Source: Pontibacter liquoris (GTDB taxonomy: Bacteria; Bacteroidota; Bacteroidia; Cytophagales; Hymenobacteraceae). Taken from it: DNA of 64,000 bases. The notes beneath the pieces are model-generated. The model did no database searches and was not told where the DNA came from. It saw only the letters and a list, made by a program, of their open reading frames with translations. The translations under genes were made by a program, and so were the position numbers. The stretch spans positions 1,860,001 through 1,924,000 of the forward strand of contig NZ_JALEBG010000001.1 of assembly GCF_022758235.1 (NCBI RefSeq), read 5' to 3'. Shown in pieces: positions 63,413 through 64,000 of the stretch (position 1 is its first letter; the number at the start of each line of letters is the position of its first letter).

Positions 63413-63927
63413 CAGGCATACCAGAAACAGTATGATCCCGAGCAGGATTTTAAGTAAAATCTTTCCTATATGTTTAGCTGAAGCGATAATTCTTAGATTT
63501 AAGTGCTGTATTGCCTTACGTATTTATAAATAGAAGGATTGAGCAGCAAGGCCAAATAGTAGCTACTTTTTACAAAATTTCTCTGCTTCAGCGCCTTAAA
63601 GAGAAAGAGAGACCCTGCTTCTACTTTAAATTGTGCTATTTTATTGGCGTATTTCGCTTCCTTTATAAGTATAAACCATTAAGTATAAACTTCACTGTGG
63701 GCCGATATCTGAAGACTTTGATACATAAGCTTCAGGTAAGCAGCTATAACGTGACAACCTATTTTGCTGCAGAAAAGCTAGTATGTTCCCAATGGAGCGC
63801 TCCTTTTATATAAGTTATACTTACAGCATCAGGTTTTTAATATCTGCTTGGCAATACCTTAAGCAAATGGGCTTGTAAGTATGTGAATGTAGTAACCTGG
63901 CCCATCAGACTGCTGATACTGCTGTGC
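63413..63927. other. Upstream region of tamB, possible extension of tamB to 63523
   Basis: Bases 63413-63523 on the minus strand continue the tamB frame without a stop and encode basic residues followed by ILLKILLGIILFLVCLVVL, clearly a membrane helix. The remaining 400 bases are AT-rich and hold AAGTATA at 63667 and 63681 and TATACTT at 63816. The plus-strand frame at 63511-63813 starts with TTG, has no family pattern, and is not accepted. Confidence 0.5.
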
Positions 63928-64000
63928 TTAAGATGCGCTGTTTTGTAACCGGATAATGTAGCCTTCGTCTCCACCCATACTTACGGTATTGCTCACAACG
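63928..64000 (-). CDS. C-terminal end of an unidentified minus-strand gene (partial)
   Basis: The last 73 bases in one minus-strand frame read VSNTVSMGGDEGYIIRLQ and end at a TAA (63928-63930). The peptide has a natural protein-like composition, while another open frame through the same bases is Arg-rich and less convincing. Too little is visible to name a family. If real, the gene runs off the right edge and precedes tamB. Confidence 0.35.
   Translation of the reverse strand, partial: VVSNTVSMGGDEGYIIRLQNSAS

Larger units (their letters stand above)
2629..63822. repeat. Dispersed heptamer AAGTATA / TATACTT
   Basis: By eye I find about 95 copies, roughly 52 as AAGTATA and 44 as TATACTT on the plus strand, against about 8 expected for a heptamer on both strands at equal base frequencies. 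Copies are found in genes in all three frames (Lys-Tyr, Ser-Ile, Val-Tyr), between genes and in terminators. Some are full palindromes AAGTATACTT, for example 10695, 20664, 23648 and 61508 areas. Stretches without copies include 1-2600, 15.5-17.8 kb and 54.9-60.8 kb. Confidence 0.75.

Noticed and set aside
62633..63457. 274-codon plus-strand open frame
   Set aside because: Antisense to tamB with no recognisable pattern.
63511..63813. Plus-strand open frame of 100 codons upstream of tamB
   Set aside because: It starts with TTG, is AT-rich, has no family pattern and begins inside the probable N-terminal part of tamB.

Overview
The window looks like a chromosomal segment of a member of the Bacteroidota, most probably Cytophagales/Hymenobacteraceae (Pontibacter-like); the genus is an inference. 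The reasons are a SusC/SusD polysaccharide utilisation locus, TamL/TamB, a fused alpha-beta 2-oxoacid dehydrogenase E1, many short lipoproteins, few Shine-Dalgarno sequences, and several promoters of the Bacteroidota type TTG-N17-20-TAnnTTTG. No rRNA, tRNA, insertion sequence, prophage or CRISPR array was seen.

Layout. 1-2.6 kb: fused E1 of a 2-oxoacid dehydrogenase complex; its E2 partner with two lipoyl domains lies at 18.9-20.6 kb, and both genes have near-ideal promoters. 2.7-6.1 kb: a lipoprotein, a stand-alone LuxE-like protein, an MtfA-type metallopeptidase with a SEC-C zinc tail, and a methyltransferase. 6.2-10.2 kb: histidine degradation genes hutU-hutI-hutG without hutH. 10.3-11.8 kb: two exported proteins. 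11.8-18.1 kb: menaquinone genes menI-menF-menD, two tandem DoxX proteins, then menE, all on the minus strand. 18.1-29.3 kb: housekeeping and mixed genes, including a histidine phosphatase, GH5, HslV, a deoxyhypusine-synthase homologue, a 2H phosphoesterase, an ABC-F protein, a 50-residue lipoprotein and an SDR. 29.5-32.6 kb: arsenic cluster arsR-arsM-acr3 plus a phosphoesterase, with a clear operator and promoter. 32.7-34.5 kb: a GH15 hydrolase. 35.0-49.9 kb: a polysaccharide utilisation locus with SusC, SusD, three GH144 proteins, GH43, SGNH hydrolase and GH3, best read as a beta-1,2-glucan system. 50.2-53.3 kb: thioredoxin, ApbE, DUF4266 and DUF3570. 53.3-63.5 kb: PepD, MscS, TamL and TamB.

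How the genes work together. In the glucan locus GH144 enzymes would cut beta-1,2-glucan outside or at the cell surface, SusC/SusD import oligosaccharides, the SGNH hydrolase may remove acyl groups, and the GH3 enzyme releases glucose. In the ars cluster ArsR would repress its own operon at the palindrome over the -10 box, while ArsM methylates and Acr3 exports arsenite. The ApbE-DUF4266-DUF3570 genes overlap one another, point to a translationally coupled envelope redox module, and are the best candidate here for an undescribed system.

Across almost the whole window the heptamer AAGTATA (or TATACTT) recurs about 95 times by eye, against about 8 expected from equal base frequencies. It occurs on both strands, in all three reading frames and between genes. 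Nothing in the ordinary gene annotation explains it.
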